Shown piece by piece: positions 12,540 to 24,590 of a stretch of DNA of 64,000 nt (within the stretch, counting starts at the first letter, position 1; each line of letters begins with the position of its first letter). Position numbers and translations under genes: made by a program. The stretch is from Fomitopsis serialis (lineage: Eukaryota; Basidiomycota; Agaricomycetes; Polyporales; Fomitopsidaceae): positions 1 through 64,000 of the forward strand of contig NW_025955134.1 of NCBI RefSeq assembly GCF_022376445.1, read 5' to 3'. Below the pieces are notes generated by a model. The model ran no database searches. It was not told where the DNA came from and was given only the letters and a program-made list of their open reading frames with translations.

Positions 12540-15500
12540 ATGGCCGATCATCTCGAATCATTGCCTCGGACTGGATCGCCTCTCTCCGGACAAGGTTCAT
12601 TCGAGGAGAAAGCAGGTTCTCCCCGACTACGAGAAACCAGAAGCTGAGTACGGGGGACTCCGGAGAAGTGGACAAGACCCGACTCGTTGTCGGGTGAGTA
12701 GTTATGTTCGCGGCGTGTCGTTGATACTCGACGCTGATATCGACGCCAAGATGATGGCAATACGACCTACCTGAAAGGAGAACCTGTGATCACGAGTGGC
12801 AAGACGTATCGCGATTCTTGTGGATGTACGAGACGATCATGACACTGCGCTCACGTTCCGATCCTCTTCTGGGCACTCTCTTCGCTGGGCTCGGTGCTGC
12901 AGTCTGTCAGGTGCGTCCAATCTTGCTGGACCGCCTATAGCGACTGACAGCGTCTCAGATCTATCTATTCAAACCTGTACAAGTCACGGTGTCGTCGGTC
13001 TTCCTCTGCTGCTCATCTACTCCATCGGTACGGCCTGGGGCAATTCTTGCCCCGCGGTCCTGGTCCAAGGACCCGGTTCGCACGGCTTGCACCCATCTTT
13101 GACTTCATCAACCCTGGCGATTCAGACTGAAGGAGGTACGTCGGTAACGCGATTTGCATGCAATCGCATGACTGTCGCAGCATGTGATTGCACTCTGGTC
13201 GCTTCTACCGCCTCTGGCGGGAGTCCGCTGTGCAGAACTTCGCAGTTCAGCGAGTAAGTCTTCGCTTCGCAGCTTTTTTGGATCAGCGTTGAGATGTTCC
13301 AGCTCTACTACAACACCAACGTCAAGCGACGACTGCGATTCTTGCCACCTTCTCACGGCGTGCTTTGGGTAGTCACACTTCGTAACGGTGCCAGTGTCCC
13401 TCGTGTTACCGGGCTTGAAGGTATGGCTTAGTCGGATTGCTCCGTCCTCTGACCGTCTACCCGAGCGAGATGGTCTACTGGTTTGTAAGTCATCCTTGCT
13501 CGCTGATCAAGTGTAATTCTACTTATGCACATTAGAACTGCCATCGGTTCTATTTCCAAGGTTTGTTTTTTATACGATGACATAATCGTCTGACTGCATT
13601 CCGTCAGCTCTCCACTTCGATAGCGGCGCGAACCGGAGCGGGTCAAGCTGTTTGGTCGGCCTTCACGGGATGTTCTGCTTCGAGTCATCCCCTCGTACAT
13701 CTTCCCGCTGCTCAACGGTGTCAGCGTTGTCTGCCTCGCGACCCAGAAGTCTCCCCATCAGCGCAGAACGTCATCACCAACTTTTGGAGGTACGATGGTA
13801 ACGAGGGCTCGGCCTGCTCAGCATCTCGTTTGACTGGCAGTACATCACGTCGCAGTTCACCAGTTGCCTTTAATCCAGCAAGGTGGGCAGTTTTTTCTCG
13901 AACTGGTGCACATGTTGAAGGTATCCAGCGAATTCGTGGTCGGATATGCCTTCTGCTACGCCATCGTCATGGCCATCTATATTCGAATGCATGGAACGTA
14001 GGTACCGATCATTTGTTGCCCAGTAAACCACTCAGTCATGTGCGATCAGTCGCTGTCATTCCCGATGCTTCGACGTCGATCTTCTCGTCAATGGCTCCGT
14101 CTACGACCAAGCCGTCGTCTTGGCTCAGATGGTATCCTCAACCAGACCGCCTTGGACGAAGTCGGCCTGCCGCGCTGACGGTCAGTACTCCATGTTCGCT
14201 TGTTCCCTACACATCAAGCTGACTATGTCACCAGGCTCAAACGCGTGGTCCCAGCTAACGCCAACCTCGCTGTACGTCTTCGCTTCGGCAGATACTCAGA
14301 TTGCGCTGACACCATGTTCAGATCGGTGGCTTGATCGCGCAACCGTGCTCTTCTGGAGCCCGTACGTGTGCAGTCATTCAAGCAGGCGAGGACAAAGTCT
14401 CAGCCGGATCCTCACTGGCAGGTGCGCGTTGCGTGAGCGATTGAGAAGTTATATCATTGAGACGGCCCAGATCATGAACCGTGACTACAAGGAAGTACCT
14501 TGGTACTGGTACCTCGGCCTGCTGGTGTTTGCGTTCTTTGCTGGTAACGACATCTGCAGTGCTCCCTCTCAACGTGCTGATGTCCGGATTGTTGTGGCTT
14601 ACAGGTCTCATCGTCGTCCTCAAGGGCCAGACTACCCTGCCGTGGTGGTCTTACCTGATTGCGCTGTTGCTGGGAGGTGGTTCGAGTTACAGCACCGCTG
14701 AAATTGGACTGATCGCAGCAAGCGTTCGTCACCCCGTTCTCGACTCTGCTCTAGCGCGCATGGGCAACGGGATCGCGACACAGCAGCTGATGAAGATGGT
14801 GGCGGGCGCGATCAACCCCGGACGCCTGTTGCCAACCTCTACGTAGCCTGTCTCTCCGTGTTCTACTCGGACGGTGGCTGACAGAGTGCGCTTTCCTACT
14901 CCGTAGTTCTCGATGTGGAGTCATGATGTCGTCGCGACGTCTATCGGGCTTGCTGGAGACCTCAAGATTGGGCAGTACCTCAAGATCCCACCGCGTGCGA
15001 TGTTCGTCACGCAGGTCTGGGGTACGATTCTTGGTAAGCATCGGCACACCTAGTCAATTGAGACGTTGCGCTGACACGACCCGCACAGGCGCGCCGTGAA
15101 CTACGGTACGTCGTCTTCCATGACGATGCCATCCGCTACATATATCAATAGCGGTCATGGTTCCATCGTCGACGCACAGCGCGACATCCTGCTGAGCCCC
15201 GAGGGGACCAACGTCTGGAGGTCTGTCGTTTGTATTTCCCGTCTCATAGCTGCTGACAGTCCTGTTCCTACAGCGGCCAGACCGTGCAGAGCCTCAACAG
15301 CGCCGCCTCACCTGGTCGCTCGCGCAGCAGCTCTACGGGCCGCACGGGCCCTACATCTGGGTGCCCCTCAGCTGCTCTTCGGGATGGTCCCGACGTTCTT
15401 CCAATGGCTCATCTCCAAGGTAACCGTCCCGACGTACGCGCGCGCCCGCTGAGACTCACCTCACCTCCCCCGCCCGGAACAGCGCTTCCCGCACATCGGC

Positions 15501-15881
15501 CCACTGGTATCAGGACGGACTCGGTCATCCTGCCCATCATCTACATGTACGCGGCGTGGATGACCTCGGGCACGAACTCGCCCATCACGTCCGCGATCAT
15601 CACGGGCCTGGTGTCGCAGCTCTGGCTGCGCAGGTACCACCCCGGGTGGTACCGGAAGTACAACTACATCCTCGGTGCGTCCCAGGACCCACGCACACTC
15701 CGTTCGCGCGCGTGCTGACCTCGACGCGTGCAGGTGGTGCGCTGGACGGCGGCGCGCAGGTGATGATCTTCATCCTGTCGTTCGCCGTGTTCGGCGCGTC
15801 GGGCACGCCGCGGCGTTCCCTGCATGGGCGGGGAACCCTGCCACCGGGAACACGGATTACTGCAACGGCAACCAGGACTGA
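12540..15881 (+). CDS. Oligopeptide transporter, OPT family; frame broken by many 1-base deletions
   Basis: Many short exons carry OPT-family sequence in conserved order: GEPVITSG and RFLVDVRDDHD (about 12770-12840); GTLFAGLGAAVCQ (12870-12910); IYLFKPVQVTVSSVF; APIFDFINPG (about 13090); STASGG and VQNFAVQR (about 13205-13250); GLVGLLRPLTVYPSEMVYW (13420-13490); EVPWYWYLGLLVFAFFAG (14490-14550); LIVVLKGQTTLPWWSYLIAL (14610-14670); ARMGNGIATQQLMKMVAGAINPG (14755-14822); then SMWSHDVVATSIGLAGDLKI, VWGTILG, DSVILPIIYMYAAWMTSGTN and NTDYCNGNQD before the TGA at 15879-15881. Between these pieces the frame slips repeatedly, each time by a lost base in a short run, while the amino acids stay family-like. 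OPT proteins are proton-coupled plasma-membrane importers of small peptides with about a dozen membrane helices. The 5' start at 12540 is tentative. It could be a very young pseudogene; sequence error seems more likely. Confidence 0.8.
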
Positions 15882-18800
15882 GTGCTGAGTGCTGCGTCGC
15901 CATGCGTCAGCTAGCCTGCCACATGCGTGAGTGGCGGGCGTCCTTCTGCGGATGTCGGATTTCTTAAACGTTATTGGGTACATGTATTGCGGGGCGTGGG
16001 CTGCGCGGGTTCCTGGGCGTCTTCTTGCTGTAGCTTTAGATGTTACGATGGCGTATATACGCACTGGTGCTTATGTTCCTTGTGTCCTGATCGAGGAAAG
16101 GATGCAGGCGTGGGGAGCGAGCTGGCAGGTGGAACGTGTTGTACGAACCGCATGATCACAGTCACGACAGAAATGCTCATTCATGTGTTACGAATTGAAT
16201 TGACAGAGAGCGATATGGCCTTGCAATATGCCCGCGCGAGTCCCACGCCTATCGCTGCGGACCGAAGATGAGAAACTCGAACGTCCAGTGCCGTATATGA
16301 GCGGCTGCCTCTGTCAGCGTGTTAAGTGTTGACAGCGAAACAGCGCATAGCGCATGTCGGGTTGACAGGTGTACCGGTGAGTAACCCAATCGAGGCGAGC
16401 CGCCTAATACTTACCTGAGTCGACAGGCCTACGTATACCTACGGGCCGTGGCACATCTCACTGCGCCAGTCAGACGTACCAAGGATACAAACTCACTCGG
16501 AGTGGCTCTATAAATAGCGTAACGACATACGGTAGCTATAGGAATCCATCAGCGTATGCTCGGAAAGTGGCAGCGACATACGAAGGCTCCCACAGACATG
16601 TGCGGCATATTTGCAATGGACGATGCGTTGTGGATGGATCATGGGTGGTCGCGCAACCATACGACCAGCCATGGCTGTAGCGGAGGAGACGCACCTCCGA
16701 TGCCAGCTCCAGTGGTCGTCTGCCTCCTCGGATGCGGTACATAGGGCCACGGCAGCCTCGGGCTACTACACCCTCGCGGTCCCGCATCAACATGCTTTCC
16801 ATTCGACTATCCGGTACTGCACTGTACCGTGTTATTTCACCATCACCCTGTAATTCGTGGCCTGCCACCGCGGACGAGCGTTGTGCCGGCGCGGTGGACC
16901 GTGGTGGGCGGTGCGAGAGCCTCGAGGCCTGTATTGCGCAATGCGCCACATGTTCTGCACGAAGGTGCGCTGCGCCATGCGCATCACAATATAATGCACG
17001 TACCCGAAAGCGTATATATGCGCCCACCCAAGCATAGCGGATGCTAGTACTATAGCAACCGACTTGCCGATTGAGGAACGGCCGCGGAGGTGGCACGGGC
17101 GACCGTCGCCGGTGCAGGTCCGGAGTGCTCGAGTTTGGTGGCGGCGCGGACTGGACGGAGCAGATCAGCAACAAATCAAGAGGGCGGTGTGGCCCGGCGG
17201 CGACATCGTCCCGCGCGCCCAAACGTCGACGTTCGCCGGCCGTGTAATAAATGCCAAGTGGGCGATGGCAAGGCATAGCTGAAGCACGCCCAGACGAGAC
17301 TGAGGTTAGTCCAGCCTGCCATGAGCCTCGTCAACCAATACATATGTGGATGATCGCACAGCCAATCAGCACAGGATAAGGCGCGATCGGGTTCTTCCGA
17401 CGAACCAGTGGGCAGAGTCGACAGGTGCGCCGGCGAATATTGATGGCGATTCCGCGGGGCTGGCAAAAACGTTCGCTCTCCCGGGGCTTTTGGGGAAATT
17501 TTCGAGTGACCGCCGTGGTCCGGAGCGCAGACAGACGGGTGTGATCACTGTGCAGGCGCAAAGAGATGAGTTCTAGCTGCGCTTCTCGAGCTCGAGACGG
17601 GAACTTCTGCCGGCGACACGAGCGGTTGCTGCGCTCAGGTGAGCAGTTGCGCAGCCAGGAGGCTTTGACACCGTGACCAGCGTATGTGTCGCAACTGAGC
17701 AAGCCACCGAGCGTACGAGTGTGGTTGGTCAGATCAGGATCAGGATTGAGATTGAGACAACAGGGGGTGAGATGGGGGGCAGCAGACAAGGCAGATGGTG
17801 TTTTGTCGCAGCATTGACATGCGTGGCGCGGTTTGCACTGCGGACGGAGGTGAGCGTTCCTCGAGTCAGACGATGTCGATCGCCATCTCCGGAGAGAAGA
17901 AACAGGCGCACTCGACGCCGGAAGGGGCGTGACTGTGACAGAGGCTGAGCTTCTTTGGCAGTGTCCAGGCAGAGGACTTCGGACACTGCTCACCACAATG
18001 TGCAGTTCCGAGAAAGGTTGGTTGATCAATCATCTTGACAGGAATGTTCAAGGAATGTTGTGATCTTCCATGACACTGTAGGAAAGCCAGTCATCGTGAC
18101 GGAATCAGACCGTACCGTACTCTATCCCTGCATGTTGTGCGACGTGCGTTGCTCGACGTTGAGGGTACCTCACGTTGCTGTCATCGGTAGTTATGAACAA
18201 TAGGACCGTCATCTGGGCGACGTCATCGCTGTGGCCAAAGCCACCCGATGGTTGCCTGTTTCGGCAGTCATCCTTCTTTTCTGGGCTTCCCTTCACGCCA
18301 CTTCTGTGAAGAGTATTGCTGGGCCGGCATATAAGGCAAAGGCTGGCCATTTACGGCGGTTCCCCGCGTTGTTTCGACAGCCATGCAGGCGCGGGGTTGG
18401 ATGGCCGTGGCCCACTCGGCTCACGATCGCCCGTTACGTTGGCCCGATGCCACTGTTCGCACCGGGGCTCACTGCCCGTCACCGTAAGCTTCAACACGCT
18501 TTACGGATGCCGTCTCGGGACCTTGCACAGTTCTGCGAGAGAGAGCGACGCGACCGACGCTGAAGTGGCAGACTGGGTGCGGGGCGGAGTGGCTGCACAA
18601 TGGCACGGTATGTGATTGTCTGTGAGTGCTCGAGGTCTCGGTCACAATGGGCGTGACTCCCACGGCGGGGAGAACAAGAAGGAGCTGTGCCTGCTGGTGC
18701 CTCTCCGGCGCCGCCGCCGCATGCCGCATCTGCCTTGTCCCATCATTTTCCAGAACAAAGCCAAACGCCCCGCGCTCGGTCGTATATAAACCGCCGCCAT

Positions 18801-18973
18801 GCCCGCATCCATTCCCCAGACCTGCTCTCCGTGCAGTCTAGCCGTTCTTTGGCCTCCGCCCTTCCTTTCTCCTCACTGTCCCTTCCCTTTGAGGCTTTCC
18901 GAAGTTCCAGTCCTTCATTTTCCCGACTCACAACTTCAGCTTCAGGACATCCGCCCCATTCATTAGCCCCAAG
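15882..18973. other. Intergenic, no supported gene
   Basis: About 3 kb without a recognisable gene. The longest open frames (reverse strand 16536-17276 and 17331-18029) have Arg/Ser/Pro-rich shadow-like composition and no family motif. A perfect TATAAATA lies at 16509-16516, with no convincing gene attached. The right end contains the chitinase promoter. Confidence 0.45.
18783..18790 (+). promoter_or_regulatory. TATA box of the chitinase gene
   Basis: TATATAAA, 184 bp upstream of the chitinase ATG at 18974 and followed by a C/T-rich stretch typical of fungal transcription start regions. The spacing suggests a 5' leader of about 150 nt. Confidence 0.6.
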
Positions 18974-20376
18974 ATGTTCTTCTCGTTCGCGCACGTCTTC
19001 ACCGCGCTGTCCGCGCTCTCCTACGTTGGACTGGCCTCGCCGCACCCGTCCCGGTCTGCTCGCTCGGCAACCGCATCGGCGGGGACAACTCGACCTCGTC
19101 TTCCGGGGACGGCTCCGGTTCCATCTCCAACTCTACTCCCCTCCAACTCTACCTCCGGCTCTAACGGCACGACGACTTCATCTTCTGGCCCTCACTGGGT
19201 TGTCTACAGTGACTCCTGGGTTTCTGGCGAGAATGGCCCGCCCGACGCTTCTGTCATTGGTGTGAGTACACCTCTGCTTGCATGTTCGTCTCCGTGCCGT
19301 GGAGTGGTTCGCGCACGGCATTCATGCATCAAACGCGCCACACGGTTGGACCGCCACGCGACCTGTGCAGTCCGTGTCTGACAAGAGCGCACCGTTGTAT
19401 GAAGTGACCTTGACCAGCGAACGCTAATCGCCCTTTACTGGCACGGGTTACCAGTTCGTTGGGCTAACACAACCTGACGTTTCATGCTCTCATGGCTCGC
19501 TCGTCTGTTCTGCTGTTTCATCTGATGTCTGACACGAACCTCGTCTTGCAGGGCTACAACGTCTTCATTTGTCGTTCCTCACTGCTTCGGGCGCCGTCGA
19601 CCAGGCCAAGAATGGGCATCTCTCGACGATACCACTCGCTCCACCATCAAGGCCGCCTACAAGGCCGCAGGCGTCAGCCTGATGGTCTCCGCTTTCGGTT
19701 CGACCGAGACTCCGACCAGCTCTGGCACTGACCCCACGTCCGCCGCCCAACGATGGCCGCGTGGGTCAGAAGTACAATCTGGACGGCATTGATGTCGACT
19801 ACGAGGACTTTGACGCGTTCAACGACGGCAGCGCCATCGAGTGGTTGGAGACTTTCACCACCGCGCTCCGTTCCGCGCTCCCCGCTGGTCAGTACATCAT
19901 CACGCACGCCCGGTCGCGCCCTGGTTCTCGGGCAAGTCCGTGTACCCGAGCGGCAGCTACCTCGACATCGACGCCAAGGTCGGCTCCATGATCGACTGGT
20001 ACAACGTCCAGTTCTACAACCAGGGCGCGTCGGAGTACACCGATTGCAACGGCCTCCTCACGTCTCCGGCGGCACGTTCCCCGGCACGTCGGTCTTCGAG
20101 ATCGCCGCGAACAACATCGACCTCAACAAGCTCGTCATCGGCAAGCCCGCTTCTGCTGCCGATGCGAGCAACGGTTACATGGACACCGCGACGCTCGCGT
20201 CCTGCGTGTTGCAGGCTCAGTCTAAGGGATGGAATGCAGGTGTCATGACGTGGGAGGTGAGTCCTGTCTCTATCGTGCGCACAACGCCCATGAAACTGAC
20301 TGTCCCCTCATAGTACCCCACGGCTGACGCCTCATGGATCAGCGCCGTCCGCGCGTCCGCCTTCCCCGTGAACTAA
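18974..20376 (+). CDS. Secreted GH18 chitinase; frame broken by several 1-base deletions
   Basis: Starts MFFSFAHVFTALSALSYVGLA, a signal peptide, followed by a Ser/Thr/Gly-rich linker and WVVYSDSW. After an intron (about 19264-19551) come GYNVFI, AAYKAAGVSLMVSAFGSTET, the GH18 catalytic motif LDGIDVDYEDFD (DxxDxDxE, near 19786-19815), GSMIDWYNVQFYNQG and IGKPASAADASNGYMD. A last intron (20256-20312) splits the MTWE/YPTADASW segment; stop TAA at 20374-20376. The enzyme would cleave chitin beta-1,4 bonds in the wall or outside the cell. The frame slips near 19570, 19610, 19751, 19768, 19909 and 20063, and in the N-terminal linker, always as a missing base in a run, while the protein sequence stays coherent. 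No carbohydrate-binding module is visible. Family identity is sure; whether the gene is truly broken is not. Confidence 0.88.
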
Positions 20377-21680
20377 GCCAAGCGCCGCCCTCACGACTCT
20401 CACACGCTTCTCCAGGTGCGCGCGCCAGCTCGCGCGCGCCTCCCTCCCCCCTCCGTCCACGACGGAACGGCGGAGCTTTCCCTCTTTCAATTCTGGGTCC
20501 TGGGTCCTGCTGCTGTTTTTATATACGCTCTCTCTCTGCTCACGCTCTCTCACGACCGCTCTGGCACGCGTCACTCACCTGTCTCTATAGCTGACTTGTA
20601 TCGTTATTGCTATGTAGCGCGATCCTAGGGATCGTGCGCGGGCGCCGCGCCTCCGAGCGAGCCGGCGCCGTGCGTCTGTCTCGACGACGACGACCTGTCT
20701 CCTGATGTTGCTGTATTTGATATACCGCTGTGTATGTGTGTGTGTATTCGAGATACCGCATGCTTGCGTTACGTGTTGAACATGATGTGTTATCCCATGT
20801 GCTCGTGTTTGTGCGGTGAGAGACGACTTGCTTAGGTGCGTTGAATCTTGCGTGAGTTGGCTGCGGAGTTCGGCGATGTGCTTGGGGGCAGGCTGTACGC
20901 AGGCGGTGTCTGGGTTTGGGCTTAGTGTTGGTCCGTCTCCTAGTATACGTTGCGCGTCCTCAACTAAGGCACGCGCGTAGACTTCGCCCTCATTTTCATA
21001 TAATACGCTTCACGCACTGCTCAGACTGGCGTACTAGATCGCGGGCGCAGAGGGAAGTTCATTGCGCGGGAGGCGGTGAGGAAAGCATCAGTTGTCTGAC
21101 GTCTCATCTCATCGGTGTTGTGAGTACAAGTGCAGTCATTGTGAGGTTTGCATGGTTCAGTCGTAGTAATGACACAGGTCCAGTGCACAGGCCGCCGCGG
21201 TGTCAAAGCAAAAAGTGGACATCTGTACTAGCAGTACGATGCGATTCGGACTGACGCACACACTGCAGGTCTCAAGCCAACACTAGTTCGACTACTCACA
21301 TGTACTCACAAGCACGCCTGCTCTATCGCACGTCGTGATCATGCTTCCGTATTCAGTACTCAGTGCTGGTTTTCCATATATATGCACGCCGGAGCTCCAA
21401 AGAGAGGGTGGATAAGAGAGATACAATATGGACTAGACATTACGTACATACAGGGCGAACCTGCCTCCAATGATATATAACTGAGCACCTTCCGCTCTCC
21501 TCAACTCCTTCATGCACGAGCACAGTCAGTCAGTCGAGCAAGTTTTGTTTAGACTTCCCCTGAGGGCTTCGCGGCGAAGTGCAGCGTCCAGGATGAGAGC
21601 AACCGCCTTGCGTTCACCTGGTCACCGGTCAACCTACGCAGAACCGTCAGCAACACGTCAGCCAACAAGACGGCGAGAAC
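20377..21680. other. Intergenic, no supported gene
   Basis: Downstream of the chitinase and of the convergent PMT4 gene. It holds a short TG-rich simple repeat near 20730-20745 and AT-richer DNA near 21360-21480, and no recognisable gene. Confidence 0.5.
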
Positions 21681-24408
21681 CTACCCTGGTGTGCCGTAGG
21701 TGAGGGGTGCGATGTAGCAGTACATGATGAACATAGCCACGACGAAGAGGCCGAAGATGATCGGGCCCTTGATGCCGACGTCCGCGTATATCGACGTTTT
21801 GGGGCGTGTGGAGGGACCGCGGATGGAGATGGGGTAGTTCACGGTCTCGGAGAGCACGAAGCTGAGCACGGAGCCTGCGACTAGCGCGGAGGCAAGGTGC
21901 GACGGGAGGTAGTGGTGGACGAAGAGCTGGCGGCTCATCACGTAGAAGGGGAAGTAATGCACGAGCCAAAATATGAGGAAGAAACCGGTCGAGTTCCAAA
22001 GCCTGTTGCGGACGGCTGTGAGGTGGTCATTAGCTAGTGGTCTCGAGGTTTGTCTCGGTGCACATACAGTCATGTATCGGTTCGACACCTCGCCTGCGGG
22101 CGATCAAGTCGGCCCCAATGATGCCGACGTAAGTCGAGATGGCGACGACACATGTCCACCAACCAATGATGTTACCGATCAAGTAGATCTGCTTTTGATC
22201 GGTGTTCTCTGTCCAGAAGCTAATGCCGCTGAGAAGGAATGGCCAGTTGATTGGGCTGCTGGCGTAGGGATGGGACGCAGTCAACCCCGCGTTGTGCTGC
22301 ACCATGAGAAGCTGTAGTTCCGCGAACTTCTTGAAGAAATTCCGGCTCTTGGGCTTCTTGCTCCCTACGTTCGTACGATTCCCGACATCTGCACCTGCTT
22401 TGCCACAGTGAGACGCGGTCACGTGGACAAGGTAACCGCGACTTACTCTCTTCGTCAACGATGTTGTCGACGAACCAAACATTACTCTTCTCGTTGATGT
22501 TCTTGTTCCCGTTGATTTCTTGCTGGTTGAATGCCCAATCAGGCAGCTGCTTCGTGTGCGTCCACATCGCCACCTTGGTCGGCACGTGGATAAGTTTGAA
22601 ATGCCCGGACTTGCTCTTCCACGACTCCCCTTCCTCTGCGTCAACAAGCGACAGCTTGAACAGCGTGTCGTTGTGGCGCGAGTGGTCGTCTTTTGGCCAA
22701 GTCGTAAATTCCTCGTTCGTGGCCATGAGCGGTGATGCGACGTCGTGTGTGAGCAGGTAAGACTGTGTGCTGACATGGAGCAGCTGAATGACGTCGTTCT
22801 CGCGGATGATGCGGCCACGACCAGTCTCGGGCAGTGCCTTGGTAGGGATAACTTGCCAATAGTTGTTCGTGTCATCATGTCCATATCCCGTGACTTGTTG
22901 TCCTATGCAGAATGTTAGATAGGAAGCATAACCGGCATAACGGGCGCGCACATACCCTGACTGCTAACACGACCATCATCGTATCTCAGCGGATAACGCT
23001 CCGGATGAGAGTGCAAGAAGGCGCGTGTGTCTCTATGCCGGACGGTGATGGTATCGAAGTAGTGGATTTCTGGCAAGACGTTGGGTTGTTTGACTGCAAC
23101 ACGATTGTGGCTCGCATACCTTGGCTGTTCAGTAGCAACTCATTGCCCTCCAGCGTCTCTTGGAACGCAGGACTCATAAATGAGTCACCGGGACCAGTGT
23201 TCGTCAAAATGGCCAGATGAATCCAGAAGAAGATGAGATACAGAGTGATCGGGAGAACGATCAGTCCAACCGCTCTGGCAACGAAGTGTTTCGTGAAGTA
23301 TTCCTGACGACAAATCTGGTGTCAACACAAGGTAGACGCCAAAGCATGATACGTACCATGCTATGCCCCTTCTTGACGTCGAGAATGTCCCATAAATCGA
23401 TCAATACAGGAATACCAATCGCCACGACCGTCAAGATGCCGTTGACTTTGGAAGCCCACGCACAGGCCATGAATGTACCCGTACCAAGCAGCCAGCCCCA
23501 CCATTCAGGAGAGAATTCCCTGCGGGGGTCTATCAGATTCATATGCAAGGGAAGGTATCAGAACATACTGGTAACGTAGTTTCCGGAATCGGACGTAGCA
23601 GTACATGGTCGTGGCGATGAAGAAGATCAGGATTGCATCGAGGAGGATAAGGCGGCTTTGAGTGACGTGGGCGTTGTCTAGCAAAGTAATGATGTCATGC
23701 CTAGTCAGTACAGCAGAGGTTAATTGAGCATACCAAAGAGGACCAATGACGCCGAGAAGGCTGCAATGATTGTGGAATACCCGCACTCCTTCATGATGCT
23801 ATAGACGACGGGCACTGTCATGCTTGAGAGGAATGCAGGGAGCGCGCGCATGCCGACGTAAGGGACATGGTTCTCGGTGTAGCTGTCTCCAATGTTGTCG
23901 AAGAGGAAGTGACCATCGTATCCGACGAACCAGCCAGCCAGACCGAACAACATCTTCGCGAGCGGTGGGTGCACATCGAAGTAGTACTGTCGTGTGATGT
24001 AATACGAAGCGAACTTGCCGAAGTGCACTTCATCGAACCTGTGGGCACAAACAACAGGAAGCGACGCGTCAAATGATCGGCAATGGCACGATATGAGATG
24101 TCAACACGCACACTACTTGGTCTGGATGGTTTATCTTGTAAAAACGGAGGGCAAACGCGAGGACAGTGAGAATCGCGATCACGGCAATATTAGCCTTGTC
24201 GGTCTCAAGTATCCTTTCGGCAGCGCTCCGATTCCGCTACATTCGGTGTACGCGTTGGTATGTCTTGTATACCACAGCCCTACGTGTCACGCACCGGACT
24301 GGAGAACTCAACCTGGTCGTCATCCTGCGAGACTTCGCTATAGCCTGGAGAGCGTGAAGTTGGACCTCGTCGCTGTCTGAGGGGGTTGGGGGAGTTGAGG
24401 CCCGACAT
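21681..24408 (-). CDS. PMT4: Protein O-mannosyltransferase, Pmt4 type
   Basis: The reverse-strand gene starts MSGLNSPNPLRQRRG at 24408. After the first intron comes a membrane helix with FALRFYKINHPDQVV, then the PMT signature DEVHFGKFASYYITRQYYFD and VHPPLAKMLFGLAGW (about 23930-24030), and NIGDSYTENHVPYVGMRALP. More membrane segments and the luminal MIR domain follow (GYGHDDTNNYWQV, VIQLLHVSTQSYLLTHDVAS, about 22450-22900), then the C-terminal helices ending LTYGTPG. Residue choices such as FGKFASYY and IGDSYTEN fit the Pmt4 subfamily better than Pmt1 or Pmt2 (family knowledge). It is an ER membrane enzyme moving mannose from dolichol-phosphate-mannose to Ser/Thr of secretory proteins. Exons are open without frame breaks. 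It shares a 182-bp divergent promoter with PRP4. Confidence 0.93.
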
Positions 24409-24590
24409 GGCGGGAGATGGAGAGGGCTGCGGGGGACAATGCTCAACTGTCCGTTATGTTCACCGCGCACACGTGGCTGATCTCCTTCCCGATCTAAAGC
24501 CTTTGCCAAACACCACACAACACCCACCAGTCTAGCGCCCGCTACCGACCTTCGCCTCAGCCACCGCTGACTTACTTCCTTGCTGCAGTC
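24409..24590. promoter_or_regulatory. Divergent promoter PMT4 / PRP4
   Basis: Only 182 bp separate the two start codons on opposite strands, so both promoters must lie here or overlap the 5' ends. No clear TATA box is seen; C/T-rich runs occur. Confidence 0.6.

Noticed and set aside
16536..17276. 246-codon reverse open frame in the 15.9-19.0 kb gap
   Set aside because: Arg/His/Pro-rich shadow-like text without motifs; opposite strand equally open.
17331..18029. 232-codon reverse open frame
   Set aside because: Low-complexity Ser/Pro/Arg text, no family resemblance or introns.
20725..20750. TG-rich simple repeat
   Set aside because: Too short to be more than ordinary microsatellite sequence.
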